Source: Deltaproteobacteria bacterium
GTDB taxonomy: Bacteria > Desulfobacterota > Desulfuromonadia > Desulfuromonadales > BM103
Length of the DNA: 6,967 nt
NCBI GenBank assembly: GCA_006226895.1
Contig: SBFN01000234.1
Span: 1 to 6,967 of the forward strand
Direction: 5' to 3'
Shown here: piece by piece, positions 5,738-6,967 of the stretch
Layout of the letters: each line of letters begins with the position of its first letter
Numbering within the stretch: position 1 is the first letter of the stretch
Made by a program: the position numbers and the translations under genes
The notes under the pieces: model-generated
What the model was told of the DNA's origin: nothing
Seen by the model: only the letters and a program-made list of their open reading frames with translations
Database searches by the model: none

Positions 5738-5773
5738 AAAGGCCCTGCATTCAATAAGTGCGGGGCCTTTTCT
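5738..5773 (+). terminator. Rho-independent terminator of iclR
   Basis: AAAGGCCCTGCA (5738-5749) pairs with TGCGGGGCCTTT (5759-5770). This is a 12-bp stem with one T-G wobble and a 9-base loop, and the stem's closing T's run on as TTTTCT. It lies 23 bases after the iclR stop. The A's on the left side could give some activity on the minus strand too. Confidence 0.9.
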
Positions 5774-5822
5774 ATATAAAGTATCCCCCCAGACAAGGTT
5801 CATCAGCCAACAGGCAGCAACA

Positions 5823-5850
5823 TTGACAGGCAAACCCCAAATGCTATGAT
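5823..5850 (+). promoter_or_regulatory. Near-consensus extended -10 promoter of the hydrolase gene
   Basis: TTGACA (5823-5828) is perfect, the spacer is 16 bases, and TATGAT (5845-5850) is one base off. It is preceded by TGC, forming an extended -10 element. The start would be near 5857, giving a leader of about 46 bases. The 7-mer ACAGGCA occurs twice across the -35 box (5810-5816 and 5826-5832), 16 bases apart. Confidence 0.7.
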
Positions 5851-5902
5851 GAGGATGGACATTCATTAATAAATCAGGACACTTAAAAGGCATAAAGCAA
5901 CT

Positions 5903-6784
5903 GTGGAAACAGCCCCGTTCGATCATTCTGAGACAAATCAAGACTGTCAGGCCCTGCGTCAGCTCGCGCAGGAGGAAGGGGTCTCTGAGCCGAACAACCT
6001 CCCCTTCATGCTTCGGCCGCCTGGAGCGACAAGTGCAGCACTGCTGGTCCATGGTTTTACAGGTACGCCTTGGGAAATGCGCCTGCTTGGTGAAGAGCTG
6101 GCCATTGCCGGCATTGCCAGCCTTGCCGTTCGCTTGCCAGGCCACGGCACCTCACCGGAAGACCTCGCCAAAAAGCGTTGGGAAGAATGGTACGACGCCG
6201 TTCAGGTGGGCTACAACATCCTCCGCAAGGACTATTCATCAATTTACGGCACAGGCATGAGTACAGGCTGTCTCATCCTCTTGGCTGCGGCAAGAAAAAA
6301 CCCGATGAGCGGCCTGGTCCTCTTCTCTCCCTACCTGCGGGTCCAACACTGGCTGGCGCCTTATGCCGGATGGTTAAAATGGTTTCGACCCCACCAGGCT
6401 AAACCAGGAGCGGAGAAATCGCAGAAGCACTATTATCGCCGCAGACCGGTCGCCGGCGTACACCAGATCAACCGACTGCTTAAAAGAGTCCGTAGCCAGC
6501 TGCCACGTATAACCTGCCCGGTCCTGGCATTCAACGGCGCAGGGGATCAAACCGTCGACATTGAAAGTGGTCGTGAATTGATAGACAGGATGGCGAGTGA
6601 GATTAAAGAATACCGGTGTTACGGCACCGACGTCCCTCATGTATTAACCCGTGAGGAGAATCCATATCGCGTAGAGATGTTTACCCAGACAATCAGCTTT
6701 ATTCAAGGTCTCGGAGCCCACCGTCTCGACAAGATAGTGATAGAGAGAAGTCACCGCATGCCGCGTTTGTTCCAACGAGCCTGA
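5903..6784 (+). CDS. Alpha/beta hydrolase, carboxylesterase/monoacylglycerol-lipase-like
   Basis: This is a soluble serine hydrolase of 293 residues. The oxyanion-hole motif HGFTG is at 50-54. LPGHGTSPEDL (78-88) is typical of Est30/monoglyceride-lipase-like enzymes. The nucleophile elbow GMSTG (118-122) places S120. The acid is probably D215 in NGAGDQTVD (211-219), and the base is H246 in VPHVLTRE. Residues 142-190 form a cap with many basic and aromatic residues. No signal peptide is seen, so it is presumably cytoplasmic. The start is GTG at 5903: an in-frame stop lies at 5870-5872, the next in-frame ATG codes residue 36 close to the core fold, and AAAAGG lies 12 bases upstream, rather distant. 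The conserved fold ends near residue 268. The last 25 residues lie antisense to coaE codons and look like an unconserved tail. The substrate is unknown. Confidence 0.88.
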   Translation: METAPFDHSETNQDCQALRQLAQEEGVSEPNNLPFMLRPPGATSAALLVHGFTGTPWEMRLLGEELAIAGIASLAVRLPGHGTSPEDLAKKRWEEWYDAVQVGYNILRKDYSSIYGTGMSTGCLILLAAARKNPMSGLVLFSPYLRVQHWLAPYAGWLKWFRPHQAKPGAEKSQKHYYRRRPVAGVHQINRLLKRVRSQLPRITCPVLAFNGAGDQTVDIESGRELIDRMASEIKEYRCYGTDVPHVLTREENPYRVEMFTQTISFIQGLGAHRLDKIVIERSHRMPRLFQRA

Positions 6785-6967
6785 GTTGTCTATCACAAAG
6801 TCTGCTTTCTGCACCTTATCGGCCTGCGGCCATTGGGCATCAACCCGCTGTCTGGCCTCCGCTTCGTTTATTTTATCCCTCTTCAGGAGACGTTCCACCT
6901 GTAAGGCAGGGTCAATCACCACGACCAGAACCTGGTCAACCCGGCTCTCGGCACCAGCTTCAAACAA
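6644..6967 (-). CDS. coaE: Dephospho-CoA kinase, C-terminal part (5' end outside the window)
   Basis: CoaE phosphorylates dephospho-CoA with ATP in the last step of coenzyme A synthesis. About 107 residues are visible, roughly the C-terminal half. They begin LFEAGAESRVDQVLVVVID, continue with the Q-x-x-R-x-x-x-R block (QVERLLKR, 23-30), then RVDAQWPQADK (41-51), ADFVIDNSGS (55-64) and a final helix ending LYHYLVET (75-82). All match CoaE in order and spacing. The P-loop and the true start lie beyond 6967; the first visible codon, TTG, is an internal leucine. After residue 82 the frame runs another 25 residues (to TG at 107) into the 3' end of the hydrolase gene, giving a 141-base convergent antisense overlap. 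The function is confident; the length of the tail is simply where the first stop falls. Confidence 0.92.
   Translation of the reverse strand: MFEAGAESRVDQVLVVVIDPALQVERLLKRDKINEAEARQRVDAQWPQADKVQKADFVIDNSGSLEQTRHAVTSLYHYLVETVGSETLNKADCLGKHLYAIWILLTG

Noticed and set aside
5723..6145. Minus-strand 140-codon open frame across the terminator and hydrolase start
   Set aside because: It crosses a strong terminator and promoter, is antisense to conserved hydrolase codons, and its product resembles nothing.

Overview
The window suggests a Gram-negative bacterium of about 53-55% GC. The best guess is the Desulfuromonadia/Geobacter group of the former Deltaproteobacteria. That guess rests on an acetate-type sodium symporter paired with a DUF4212 small subunit behind a sigma-54-like promoter, and on the protein flavour of TruD, IclR and CoaE; no taxonomic marker is present. 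Coding density is high. There are no rRNAs, tRNAs, CRISPR arrays, insertion sequences or phage genes.

Layout from left to right: the 3' end of an unidentified upstream gene overlaps the start of truD (tRNA pseudouridine synthase). A two-gene transport operon follows, with a small DUF4212 membrane protein and an ActP-like sodium/solute symporter. It lies behind a very good -24/-12 (sigma-54) match. Next, behind its own sigma-70-like promoter, is an orphan TIM-barrel protein of the sugar phosphate isomerase/epimerase superfamily. It converges on a universal stress protein gene on the minus strand.

The 285-bp gap between the stress protein and a divergent IclR-family regulator is the richest non-coding stretch. 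It holds a minus-strand promoter for usp with a CRP/FNR-like palindrome on its -35 box, two plus-strand promoter candidates, a perfect 9-bp inverted repeat, and a 15-bp palindrome inside the proximal iclR promoter. iclR ends at a strong intrinsic terminator. An alpha/beta hydrolase follows behind a near-consensus extended -10 promoter. Its 3' end runs 141 bp into the convergent 3' end of coaE (dephospho-CoA kinase), whose 5' part lies beyond the window.

No single pathway links all the genes. They read as separate transcription units: housekeeping (truD, coaE), carboxylate uptake (symporter pair), stress (usp), a local regulator (iclR) and two enzymes of unknown substrate. I see no previously undescribed multi-gene system. 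The points most worth checking are the sigma-54 element and the usp/iclR control region.
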